A stretch of DNA of 64,000 nt from Streptacidiphilus sp. PB12-B1b (GTDB lineage Bacteria > Actinomycetota > Actinomycetes > Streptomycetales > Streptomycetaceae), in contig NZ_CP048405.1 of assembly GCF_014084125.1 (NCBI RefSeq), positions 2,108,001 to 2,172,000 of the forward strand, written 5' to 3'. How positions within the stretch are numbered: the first letter of the stretch is position 1; each line of letters starts with the position of its first letter. The notes under the pieces are model-generated. The model saw only the letters and a program-made list of their open reading frames with translations, searched no databases and was not told where the DNA came from. A program made the translations under genes and the position numbers. This document shows, in pieces, positions 27,589 to 34,979 of this stretch.

Positions 27589-29034
27589 ATGCGCCGAGCA
27601 AAAATCGTCTGTACGCTAGGCCCCGCCACCGACTCGTACGACCAGATCAAGGCTCTGGTCGACGCCGGTATGGACGTGGCCCGCCTCAACCTCAGCCACG
27701 GCTCCTACGCCGAACACGAGGAACGCTACCGCCGGGTCCGCAAGGCCGCCGACGAGACCGGCCGCAGCGTCGGCGTCCTCGTCGACCTGCAGGGCCCCAA
27801 GATCCGCCTGGAGACCTTCGCCGAGGGTCCGGTCCTGCTGGAACGCGGCGACCGCTTCACCATCACCACCGAGGACGTCCCCGGCGACCGCCACTGCTGC
27901 GGCACCACCTACAAGGGGCTGTGCGGCGACGTCAGCCCCGGTGAGCGCATCCTGGTGGACGACGGCAGGGTCGCCCTGGAGGTCGTCGGCGTCGACGGCA
28001 CCCGGGTGGAGTGCGCCGTCGTCGAGGGCGGCATGGTCTCCGACCACAAGGGCCTCAACCTGCCCGGAGTGGCTGTCAGTGTCCCCGCGCTCAGCGACAA
28101 GGACGTCGCCGACCTGCGCTGGGGGCTCCGTGTGGGAGCCGACATGATCGCGCTCTCCTTCGTCCGCAGCGCGGACGACATCAAGGACGTCCACGACGTC
28201 ATGGCCAAGGCGGGACGCTACGTCCCGGTCATCGCCAAGGTGGAGAAGCCGCAGGCGGTGCAGAACCTCGAGGGCATCGTGGACGCCTTCGACGGTGTCA
28301 TGGTCGCCCGCGGCGACCTCGGCGTGGAGATGCCGCTGGAGCAGGTGCCGCTGGTCCAGAAGCGCGCCATCAAGCTCTGCCGCCGCAACGCCAAGCCGGT
28401 GATCGTCGCCACCCAGATGCTGGACTCGATGATCAGCGCCTCCCGGCCGACCCGCGCCGAGGCCTCCGACGTCGCCAACGCCGTCCTGGACGGGGCGGAC
28501 GCGGTGATGCTCTCCGGTGAGACCAGCGTCGGCAAGTACCCGGTGGAGACGGTGCGGACCATGGCCCGCATCGTTTGCGCGGCCGAGGAGGACATCATCG
28601 GCGCGGGGCTGCCCCCGCTCACCGAGAGCAACAAGCCGCGCACCCAGGGCGGCGCGGTGGCCCGGGCGGCCGCCGAGATCGGCGACTTCCTGGACGCCAG
28701 GTACCTGGTGGCCTTCACCCAGTCCGGCGACACCGCGCGGCGGCTGTCGCGCTACCGCTCGCCGATCCCGGTGCTGGCCTTCACCTACGAACCGGCCGTC
28801 CGCAGCCAGCTCTCGCTGAGCTGGGGCGTGGAGACGTTCATGGGCCCGCTGGTCGACACCACCGACGAGATGGTCGCCCAGGTCGACGCCGCGCTGCTGG
28901 AGCTCGGCCGCTGCGAGCCGGGCGACCGCGTGGTGATCACGGCCGGCTCGCCGCCCGGCCGCGAGGGCTCGACCAACCTGGTCCGGGTGCACCACGTCGG
29001 CCAGGACGACTCGTCCACGCCGGCCGCCCACTGA
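27589..29034 (+). CDS. pyk: Pyruvate kinase
   Basis: 481 residues from the ATG at 27589 (RRAKIVCTLGPATDSYDQ). It makes pyruvate and ATP from phosphoenolpyruvate. Conserved parts: MDVARLNLSHGSYAEH, the B-domain insertion (about 70-170), VIAKVEKPQAVQNLEG with the catalytic Lys, MVARGDLGVEMP (Mg and substrate), ATQMLDSMI and VMLSGETSVGKYP. The C-terminal allosteric domain is complete. TACACT at 27528-27533 could be the -10 of its promoter, with only a poor -35 16 bp further up. A hairpin follows the stop. Confidence 0.97.
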   Translation: MRRAKIVCTLGPATDSYDQIKALVDAGMDVARLNLSHGSYAEHEERYRRVRKAADETGRSVGVLVDLQGPKIRLETFAEGPVLLERGDRFTITTEDVPGDRHCCGTTYKGLCGDVSPGERILVDDGRVALEVVGVDGTRVECAVVEGGMVSDHKGLNLPGVAVSVPALSDKDVADLRWGLRVGADMIALSFVRSADDIKDVHDVMAKAGRYVPVIAKVEKPQAVQNLEGIVDAFDGVMVARGDLGVEMPLEQVPLVQKRAIKLCRRNAKPVIVATQMLDSMISASRPTRAEASDVANAVLDGADAVMLSGETSVGKYPVETVRTMARIVCAAEEDIIGAGLPPLTESNKPRTQGGAVARAAAEIGDFLDARYLVAFTQSGDTARRLSRYRSPIPVLAFTYEPAVRSQLSLSWGVETFMGPLVDTTDEMVAQVDAALLELGRCEPGDRVVITAGSPPGREGSTNLVRVHHVGQDDSSTPAAH

Positions 29035-29060
29035 CCCCACGCGGGAGCCGCACACGAACC

Positions 29061-29092
29061 GAGCCCGACCGGTAGGCACACCGGTCGGGCTC
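29061..29092. terminator. Bidirectional hairpin between pyk and the APC permease gene
   Basis: A perfect 12-bp stem (29061-29072 with 29081-29092) and an 8-nt loop lie between the converging stops. Confidence 0.8.
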
Positions 29093-29113
29093 AGCCGTCT
29101 GAGCATCGGGAGG

Positions 29114-30757
29114 TCAGTGGCCCGACTCCTCGATGACGACGACCTCGTCGATCATGGCCTGGATGCGCTCGGTCGGCAGTGCGACCGCCATCGCCCAGTA
29201 GTAGATGGCGAGGCTGAACACGGCGACGACGCCCATGTCCCAGCCGAAGTGGAGGACCGGGGACGTCCTCGGCCCGAAGCTGCCCAGGTAGGTGATCAGG
29301 CCGATGCCGAGCAGGTAGGGCAGGAGCCACTGCGCGGCCTTGAAGTCGAGCTGCGGCTTGATCGGGTTCAGCTTGAACACCTGCGTGATGGCGAGCAGCA
29401 CGTAGCCGATCAGGATCGCGATGCCCAGCTTGTAGACGGTGGTCCAGCCCGACCACATGATGATCAGGTTGGCGAGGATGAAGGCGATCGGTGCGACCAC
29501 CGTGCCAAAGCGCAGGGTGTAGGCCCGCGAGTGCTCCGGCAGCCGGTTGCGGAACGCGCCGAAGGCGAGCGGAGCGCCGGCGTACATCAGCACGCTCGCG
29601 GAGGTGATCAGGTTGACCAGCTGCTGCCAGCTCGGGAACGGGAGGAAGAAGATACATCCGGCGACGAAGGCCATGATCATGCCGAACCACGGCACGCCCC
29701 GGCGGTCAGTGCGCTCGAACACCTCGGGGAAGTAGCCGTTGCGGCTGAGGCCGTAGGACACGCGGGAGGTCGAGGTCGAGTAGATCAGCGCGGTGCCACC
29801 GGGGGAGATGACCGCGTCGGCGTAGAGGATGAAGGCGAGCCAGCCGATGCCGACCAGGGTGGCCAGACCGGCCATCGGGGCAGCGTCGTTGGCGTAGCTC
29901 AGGTTCGCCCAGCCCTTGACGAAGGTGGCAGCGGGCAGAGCCGCGATGTAGACGACCTGGACCAGGATGTAGATCGCGGCGCCGATCAGGATGGACAGGA
30001 TGGTCGCCCGCGGAATGTCACGCTTCGGGTTAGACGACTCACCGGCGAGCTGGATCGCCTGCTCGAAGCCGAGCAGCGAGAACACGATGCCGCTGCCGGG
30101 GATCGCCAGCAGGACGGACTTGAAGCCGAAGGGCATGAAGCCGCCGCCGGCGGTGAAGTTGCCGCCGTGGAAGTTACTGATCGCCAGCACGAGGATGGCA
30201 AGCAGCGGCGCACCCACCTTCCACCAGGTCGCCACAGTGTTGACGCGCGCCAGCATCCGGATGCCGAGGAAGTTGATGGAGACAAAGATCGCCATCAGTA
30301 CGACGGCTATCACGATGCCGAGCCCGGTCAGGACGTTGGTGCCGCCCTTGACGTGCATCCAACTGTCAGCCCAGTGCCAGTGCTGCGCGTACTGGATCAT
30401 GGCTTCGACCTCGACCGGAGCCACCGAGGCTGCCTGCAGCCAGGAGAACCAGCCGAATGAGGCGCCCGCTGCACCGCCGAAGGAGTAGTGCGGGAACCGG
30501 GCGGTACCACCCGAGATCGGGAACATCCCGCCGAGTTCGGCGTGGACCAGCGCGAGGATGATGATGATGACCGCGGCTATGCCCCAGGAGATCAGGGCGG
30601 CAGGACCGGCCGTGATCAGGGCATTCTTCGCGCCGAAGAGCCATCCGGAGCCGATGATCGAGCCTTCGGACGCCCAGAGCAGCCCAATCAGGCCGACCTC
30701 TCGCCGAAGATTGCGGCCAGATGCGGTGGGCGGGGACAGCTGGTCTGCAGTAGCCAT
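29114..30757 (-). CDS. APC-superfamily amino-acid permease, copy 1
   Basis: 547 residues, 12-14 membrane helices. The APC signature is at the start: LWASEGSIIGSGWLFGA, then LALVHAELGGMFPISGG, and FGFEQ-type LLGFEQAIQLAGESSNPKRD in helix six. SRNGYFPEVFERTDRRGVPW is the conserved loop after helix eight. It imports an amino acid or related amine; specificity cannot be read. It is a paralog of the gene at 31241-32893, with conserved blocks throughout and the same C-terminal pattern (VVDEVV or ADVEVV, then GH). The leader resembles that of the paralog. Confidence 0.92.
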   Translation of the reverse strand: MATADQLSPPTASGRNLRREVGLIGLLWASEGSIIGSGWLFGAKNALITAGPAALISWGIAAVIIIILALVHAELGGMFPISGGTARFPHYSFGGAAGASFGWFSWLQAASVAPVEVEAMIQYAQHWHWADSWMHVKGGTNVLTGLGIVIAVVLMAIFVSINFLGIRMLARVNTVATWWKVGAPLLAILVLAISNFHGGNFTAGGGFMPFGFKSVLLAIPGSGIVFSLLGFEQAIQLAGESSNPKRDIPRATILSILIGAAIYILVQVVYIAALPAATFVKGWANLSYANDAAPMAGLATLVGIGWLAFILYADAVISPGGTALIYSTSTSRVSYGLSRNGYFPEVFERTDRRGVPWFGMIMAFVAGCIFFLPFPSWQQLVNLITSASVLMYAGAPLAFGAFRNRLPEHSRAYTLRFGTVVAPIAFILANLIIMWSGWTTVYKLGIAILIGYVLLAITQVFKLNPIKPQLDFKAAQWLLPYLLGIGLITYLGSFGPRTSPVLHFGWDMGVVAVFSLAIYYWAMAVALPTERIQAMIDEVVVIEESGH

Positions 30758-31170
30758 GCTGAGTTGACCTCTCGAATGTGTGGTCAGGAGGTTGAGAGTT
30801 GCCCCAGGCTAGGGGCAGTTAGTCTCCATGCATAGACGTCGATGCTGAATGGATACATTTCCCCGGGCGTTTTTCGTCCCCGTAACACAGACAAATCTCA
30901 GGACGGGCGCCCGGCGCAGGTCAGTGCCCATCTAGGTGGCCTCGTAGACGCCTTGGCGGACAAGCCTGGCAGCCCGATCGATCCCATTCTGTGACTTGAG
31001 GAATCTCTGAGCTTTCGATTGTTTTGGTCCCGGTATTGACGTACGGGCATTCCAGGGGCTATCTGGTCGCAATGTTCGGGGCGGGCGTTCGGCTATGCCT
31101 TCGGGGCTGTACGAACGCGTGCCACCGCCCTGCATGGTCATGCGCTGCGCGGAATGATCACCAAGTACAC
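30758..31170 (-). other. Intergenic region with the copy-1 permease leader; no convincing gene
   Basis: The first 45 bp contain two 10-bp blocks shared with the paralogous permease leader: CCTCTCGAAT (30768-30777) and TGAGAGTTGC (30793-30802). In the mRNA these read GCAACTCTCA and ATTCGAGAGG, so CTCTC can pair with the GAGAG of the Shine-Dalgarno. The rest (to 31170) is locally AT-richer. A 69-codon minus-strand frame (30932-31141) has no recognisable motif and no ribosome-binding site; I do not call it. Confidence 0.5.
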
Positions 31171-31214
31171 GACCGAGCCCGGCCGGTGGCTTGCGCCGCC
31201 GACCGGGCTCGGTC
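31171..31214 (-). terminator. Hairpin after the copy-2 permease gene
   Basis: A perfect 12-bp stem (31171-31182 with 31203-31214) with a 20-nt loop lies 27 bp past the stop of the minus-strand permease. GAGCCCG and CGGGCTC are also present in the hairpin at 29061-29092. Confidence 0.75.
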
Positions 31215-31240
31215 GTCTACCGGGTGCTGCTGACGTCGTG

Positions 31241-32893
31241 TCAGTGGCCGCCCGCGTCCACGACCTCGACGTCGGCGATGTTCCGCTCGATCGCCTCCGG
31301 GCCCAGGCCGACCGACAGGGCCCAGTAGTAGACGGCCAGCGAGAACACCGCGATCACGCCGATGTCCCACCACAGCGGCAGGTTGTCGCGGGCCCCGCAG
31401 CCGGCCGTCTCGCAGAAGCTGCCCTGCCAGGAGATGACGCCCATGCCGACCAGGTACACCGGCAGCCACTGCGCGGAGCGCCAGTTCATCTCCGGGGCGT
31501 TGGGCAGCCCCTTGGAGTTGGCGTACCAGGCGTAGGAGCCCAGCAGCGCGTAGCCGAGGACGATGGCGATGCCCAGCCGCCACAGGGTGTCCCAGCCGGC
31601 CCAGTAGATGATCAGGCTGGCGACGACGAAGGACAGCGGCGAGATGATCTGCCCGGCGGGCAGCCGGTACGGGCGCTCGCGGTCGGGCAGCTTGGTGCGC
31701 AGCACGCCGTAGGCGAGCGGGGCGCCGGCGTACATCAGCACGCTGGCCGAGGTGATGAAGGAGACCAGCTGCTGCCAGCTGGGGAACGGCAGGAAGCACA
31801 GCACGCCGGTGACGAAGGACATGATCAGGCCGAACCACGGCACGCCGCGCCGGTCGGTCTGCTCGAACAGCTGCGGGGCGTAGCCGTTGCGGCTCAGGCC
31901 GTAGGAGATGCGCGAGGTGGAGGTGGTGTAGATCAGGCCGGTGCCGGCCGGCGAGATGATGGCGTCCGCGTAGAGGATCCAGGCCAGCCAGCCCAGGCTG
32001 ACGATGGTGGCCAGGCCGGCGAAGGGACCGCTGATGCCCGCGTAGTTGAGGTTGCCCCAGCCGTGCGCGAAGGCCGAGCGGGGCATCGCGGCGATGTACA
32101 CCACCTGCAGGGCGATGTAGATGGCGGAGCCCAGGGTGACCGAGCCGAGGACGGCGCGGGGGATGTCCCGCCTGGGGTTGCGGCTCTCGCCGGACAGCTG
32201 GATCGCCTGCTCGAAGCCGAGCAGGGCGAAGATGATGCCGCTGGTGCTGATCGCGGTCAGGATGCCCTTGGCGCCGAACGGGGCGAAGCCCTGGGAGGTG
32301 AAGTTGGTCCCGTGGAAGTGCGTGATCGCCAGCACGAAGATGGTGAGCAGCGGGATGGCGATCTTCCACCAGGTCGCCGCGCTGTTGGTGCGGGCGAGCA
32401 GCCGCACCCCGAGGAAGTTGATGGCGACGAAGACGGCCATCAGGATCACGGCGACGATGAAGCCGGAGGCGGTCAGGGTGCCGTCGGCGTTCTGGAAGCC
32501 GTCCGCCCAGGACCAGTGCTTGGCGTAGCCGATCATGGCCTCGACCTCGATCGGCGCCACCGTCGCCGCCTGCAGCCAGGAGAACCAGCCGAAGGACATC
32601 CCGGCCAGGCCGCCGTAGGTGTAGTGCGGGTAGCGCGCGGTGCCGCCGGCCACCGGGAACATGCCGCCCAGCTCCGCGTGGACCAGTGCCAGCAGGATGA
32701 TCGCCACCGCTCCGATGCACCACGAGATGAGCGCCGAGGGCCCGGCGACCACGACGGCCTTCTGCGCGCCGAAGAGCCAGCCCGAGCCGATGATCGAGCC
32801 GACGGACGCCCACATCAGTCCGATGAGGCCGATCTCCCGCCGGAGATTATGGCCGGGCAGGGCCGATGGGGACAGCTGGTCAGTGGATGACAT
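31241..32893 (-). CDS. APC-superfamily amino-acid permease, copy 2
   Basis: 550 residues. LMWASVGSIIGSGWLFGAQ, LALVHAELGGMFPVAGG, LLGFEQAIQLSGESRNPRRD and LSRNGYAPQLFEQTDRRGVP align block by block with the permease encoded at 29114-30757. The proteins are clearly homologous but have diverged along most of their length, so the duplication is not recent. A small loop near the C-terminus (FCETAGCGARDN) carries two cysteines missing from copy 1. Both proteins end with an acidic stretch and GGH or SGH. The leader shares the possible SD-masking element. Confidence 0.92.
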   Translation of the reverse strand: MSSTDQLSPSALPGHNLRREIGLIGLMWASVGSIIGSGWLFGAQKAVVVAGPSALISWCIGAVAIILLALVHAELGGMFPVAGGTARYPHYTYGGLAGMSFGWFSWLQAATVAPIEVEAMIGYAKHWSWADGFQNADGTLTASGFIVAVILMAVFVAINFLGVRLLARTNSAATWWKIAIPLLTIFVLAITHFHGTNFTSQGFAPFGAKGILTAISTSGIIFALLGFEQAIQLSGESRNPRRDIPRAVLGSVTLGSAIYIALQVVYIAAMPRSAFAHGWGNLNYAGISGPFAGLATIVSLGWLAWILYADAIISPAGTGLIYTTSTSRISYGLSRNGYAPQLFEQTDRRGVPWFGLIMSFVTGVLCFLPFPSWQQLVSFITSASVLMYAGAPLAYGVLRTKLPDRERPYRLPAGQIISPLSFVVASLIIYWAGWDTLWRLGIAIVLGYALLGSYAWYANSKGLPNAPEMNWRSAQWLPVYLVGMGVISWQGSFCETAGCGARDNLPLWWDIGVIAVFSLAVYYWALSVGLGPEAIERNIADVEVVDAGGH

Positions 32894-33420
32894 GATGGGC
32901 GCCTCTCGAATTCATGGCAGATCGCTGAGAGTTGCATGGAATGAGATGCAGATTACTCGCGCGCGGTGATTCTGACGATGAATAGATGCGTTCGAATGGG
33001 CGCGTTCACACCCGCTTGGCGGTAGCGGGGGGTGGCCGGGCGGGGGCGCGTCGGCGCACGTCAGCGCCGGTGCAACGGGGGTGACGGCCGGTCAGGTCGG
33101 CGGTTTGGGGCAGGCCCGGGCGCGGGGCGGGGGCGGGCGCCGATTCGGGCTCGGAGAAATAGTGATCGAATGATGGTCGGATCAATATCGGCCGAATGGG
33201 TCGGCCGGGCCCGGCCGTGTTTGCCCGGAATACGGGCGCGTGTCATTCGTACGGGTGATTGACGGGCGCGACCGGTCGCGGCCGGACGGCGGCCGTGGGA
33301 GAGTGCGCGGGAAGGCGCGCGGGGAGGGCGCGCAGGGGTCGCGGAAGGGAGCGGCCCTGAAAACAGCGGCCAGCGGGCCGCGAGAGCGGCGATGACCTTG
33401 GAAACCAAGGGAGAACTGGG
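32894..33420. other. 527-bp intergenic region, no gene seen
   Basis: The first 45 bp are the copy-2 permease leader with CCTCTCGAAT (32902-32911) and TGAGAGTTGC (32926-32935). A 14-bp perfect palindrome, GGCCGGGCCCGGCC, lies at 33203-33216. No frame has convincing codon bias, start signal or recognisable motif. Confidence 0.5.
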
Positions 33421-33504
33421 TGCCGGGTGCGGGACTTGAACCCGCACGCCCTTTCAGGCAATCGCTTTTGAGGCGATCATGTCTGCCGATTCCATCAACC
33501 CGGC
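33421..33504 (-). tRNA. tRNA-Leu (anticodon CAA)
   Basis: On the minus strand the acceptor stem is GCCGGGT paired with ACCCGGC, followed by discriminator A. The anticodon stem ATCGC/GCGAT closes the loop CTCAAAA, which gives anticodon CAA, reading UUG. A long class-II variable arm (GCCTGAAAGGGC) and a T-arm (TGCGGGTTCAAGTCCCGCA) confirm leucine. The CCA end is not encoded; CCC follows. It is divergent from the ANTAR regulator gene. Confidence 0.95.
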
Positions 33505-33596
33505 CGGATGTGCTTGGTCAGAGTACCGTGTCGGGGCCGATTCGTGCAGCTGGGTAGGCTCGTGCGAGCAACTGCCGCGTCCACACGAGGAGCACC

Positions 33597-34274
33597 GTGA
33601 CCGCCGCCCACGACGAGCAGCCCGAGCAGCCCCAGCAGCCCGAGCAGCATGTTCCGCCGACGACGACCCGCGTCGTCATCGCCGAGGACGAGGCGCTGAT
33701 CCGCCTGGACCTCAAGGAGATGCTGGAGGAGGAGGGCTACACCGTCGTCGGCGAGGCCGGGGACGGCGCCGAGGCCGTGAAGCTCGCCACCGAGCTCCGC
33801 CCCGACCTGGTCATCCTCGACGTGAAGATGCCGATCCTGGACGGCCTCTCCGCCGCCGAGCAGATCCACGAGGCGCACATCGCGCCGACCCTGATGCTGA
33901 CCGCCTTCTCCCAGCGCGAGCTGGTGGACCGGGCCCGGGACGCCGGGGCGATGGCCTACATCGTCAAGCCGTTCAACAAGAGCGACCTGGTGCCGGCCAT
34001 CGAGATGGCGGTCTCCCGCTACAGCGAGATCCGCGCGCTGGAGGCGGAGATCGCCGACCTGAGCCTGCGGCTGGACACCCGCAAGCTGGTCGACCGCGCC
34101 AAGAGCGTGCTGCAGACCAAGTTCGGGCTGACCGAGCCCGCCGCGTTCCGCTGGATCCAGAAGACCTCGATGGACCGCCGGATGACCATGAAGGCGGTCG
34201 CCGAGGCGGTCATCGAGGAGGGCGCCGCGCAGGACGCCAAGAAGAAGGCGGCCGGGGGCGACTCCTCGAACTGA
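33597..34274 (+). CDS. ANTAR-domain response regulator (PdtaR-like)
   Basis: 225 residues from a GTG with GAGGAGCACC upstream. A Gln/Pro-rich N-terminus of about 20 residues precedes the receiver domain: VVIAEDEALIRLDLKEML, phospho-acceptor D75 in LVILDVKMPILDG, LMLTAFSQ and AYIVKPFNKSDL. A short coiled coil (LEAEIADLSLRLDTRKLVD) leads to the RNA-binding ANTAR domain (AKSVLQTKFGLTEPAAFRWI, with later MKAVAEAVI). Such regulators act by antitermination on RNA rather than on promoter DNA. The cognate PdtaS-type kinase is not in this window, as expected for this orphan arrangement. Confidence 0.93.
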   Translation: MTAAHDEQPEQPQQPEQHVPPTTTRVVIAEDEALIRLDLKEMLEEEGYTVVGEAGDGAEAVKLATELRPDLVILDVKMPILDGLSAAEQIHEAHIAPTLMLTAFSQRELVDRARDAGAMAYIVKPFNKSDLVPAIEMAVSRYSEIRALEAEIADLSLRLDTRKLVDRAKSVLQTKFGLTEPAAFRWIQKTSMDRRMTMKAVAEAVIEEGAAQDAKKKAAGGDSSN

Positions 34275-34286
34275 TGTGCCGATGGT

Positions 34287-34328
34287 GGTGCGGGCGGGGC
34301 CCGGGGCGCACCCGCGCCCGCCCGCACC
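34287..34328. terminator. Bidirectional hairpin between converging genes
   Basis: A perfect 12-bp stem (34287-34298 with 34317-34328) lies between the stops of the ANTAR regulator and thioesterase genes. Confidence 0.75.
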
Positions 34329-34340
34329 GGCCGGGTGCGC

Positions 34341-34805
34341 TCAGGTGTCGCGCAGCATGCAGGTCAGCCGGCAGCTGGTGATCCGGCGGCCCTGGTCGTC
34401 GGTGATCGCCACCTCGAAGGTGGCCGCGGTGCGGCCCCGGAACACGGCCGTGGCCACTCCGGTGACCAGTCCCGAGGTGGCCGAGCGGTGGTGGGTCGCG
34501 TTCAGGTCCACGCCCACGGCGTAGCGGCCCGGACCGGCGTGCAGCATCGCGCCGATCGACCCCAGCGTCTCCGCCAGCGCGGCCGAGGCGCCGCCGTGCA
34601 GCAGCCCGTACGGCTGCTGGTTGCCGTCGACCGGCATGGTGCCGACCACGCGCTCCGGGGACGCCTCGATGATCCGGATGCCGAGCCGGTCGCCCAGCTC
34701 GCCGCCGGAGAAGGTGGCGGGTTGGACGCCCAGCTTGGCGAAGCGGTCGATGACGTCCTGGGGCACGTTCAGTTTGATGCCGGGTTCGGGCTGCTGCTCG
34801 GACAT
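34341..34805 (-). CDS. Hotdog-fold thioesterase (PaaI type)
   Basis: 154 residues. The PaaI-type signature is PYGLLHGGASAALAETLGS, with the His-Gly-Gly loop and the Glu on the long helix. GVDLNATHHRSATSGLVTG and the final strands RRITSCRLTCML complete the hotdog fold. It hydrolyses acyl- or aryl-CoA thioesters in the cytoplasm. It is divergent from polA, with a 174-bp shared upstream region, and convergent with the ANTAR regulator gene. The natural substrate is unknown. Confidence 0.92.
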   Translation of the reverse strand: MSEQQPEPGIKLNVPQDVIDRFAKLGVQPATFSGGELGDRLGIRIIEASPERVVGTMPVDGNQQPYGLLHGGASAALAETLGSIGAMLHAGPGRYAVGVDLNATHHRSATSGLVTGVATAVFRGRTAATFEVAITDDQGRRITSCRLTCMLRDT

Positions 34806-34979
34806 GCTGCTCCTGTGCGTCGGAGTCCCAGCCGCTGAGGGCTGATCTTCCTGTGATCGTACGGCCCGGCCCGGGGCGGGCCGGTGTCAGGGAGCCGGGC
34901 TGTCGGTGCGGGGCCCTAGGATTTTGTCCGGTAGCAGCGCAGGGCGCTGTGTGTTCAGGCGGCGGAAGCGGTGGCGGTT

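Noticed and set aside
30932-31141. 69-codon minus-strand frame between the two permease genes
   Set aside because: No ribosome-binding site, no motif and poor codon bias.
29114-32893. Recent tandem duplication of permease genes
   Set aside because: The proteins align throughout but differ at many positions, and the DNA shows no long identical stretches, so the duplication is old or the genes came separately.
33203-33216. Palindrome GGCCGGGCCCGGCC as an operator
   Set aside because: It is pure G/C in a GC-rich spacer, has no loop and no adjacent promoter; chance is likely.
33421-33504. tRNA-Leu as the attachment site of the mobile segment
   Set aside because: No integrase, duplication of the tRNA 3' end or change in codon bias lies next to it; the recombinases start more than 25 kb away.
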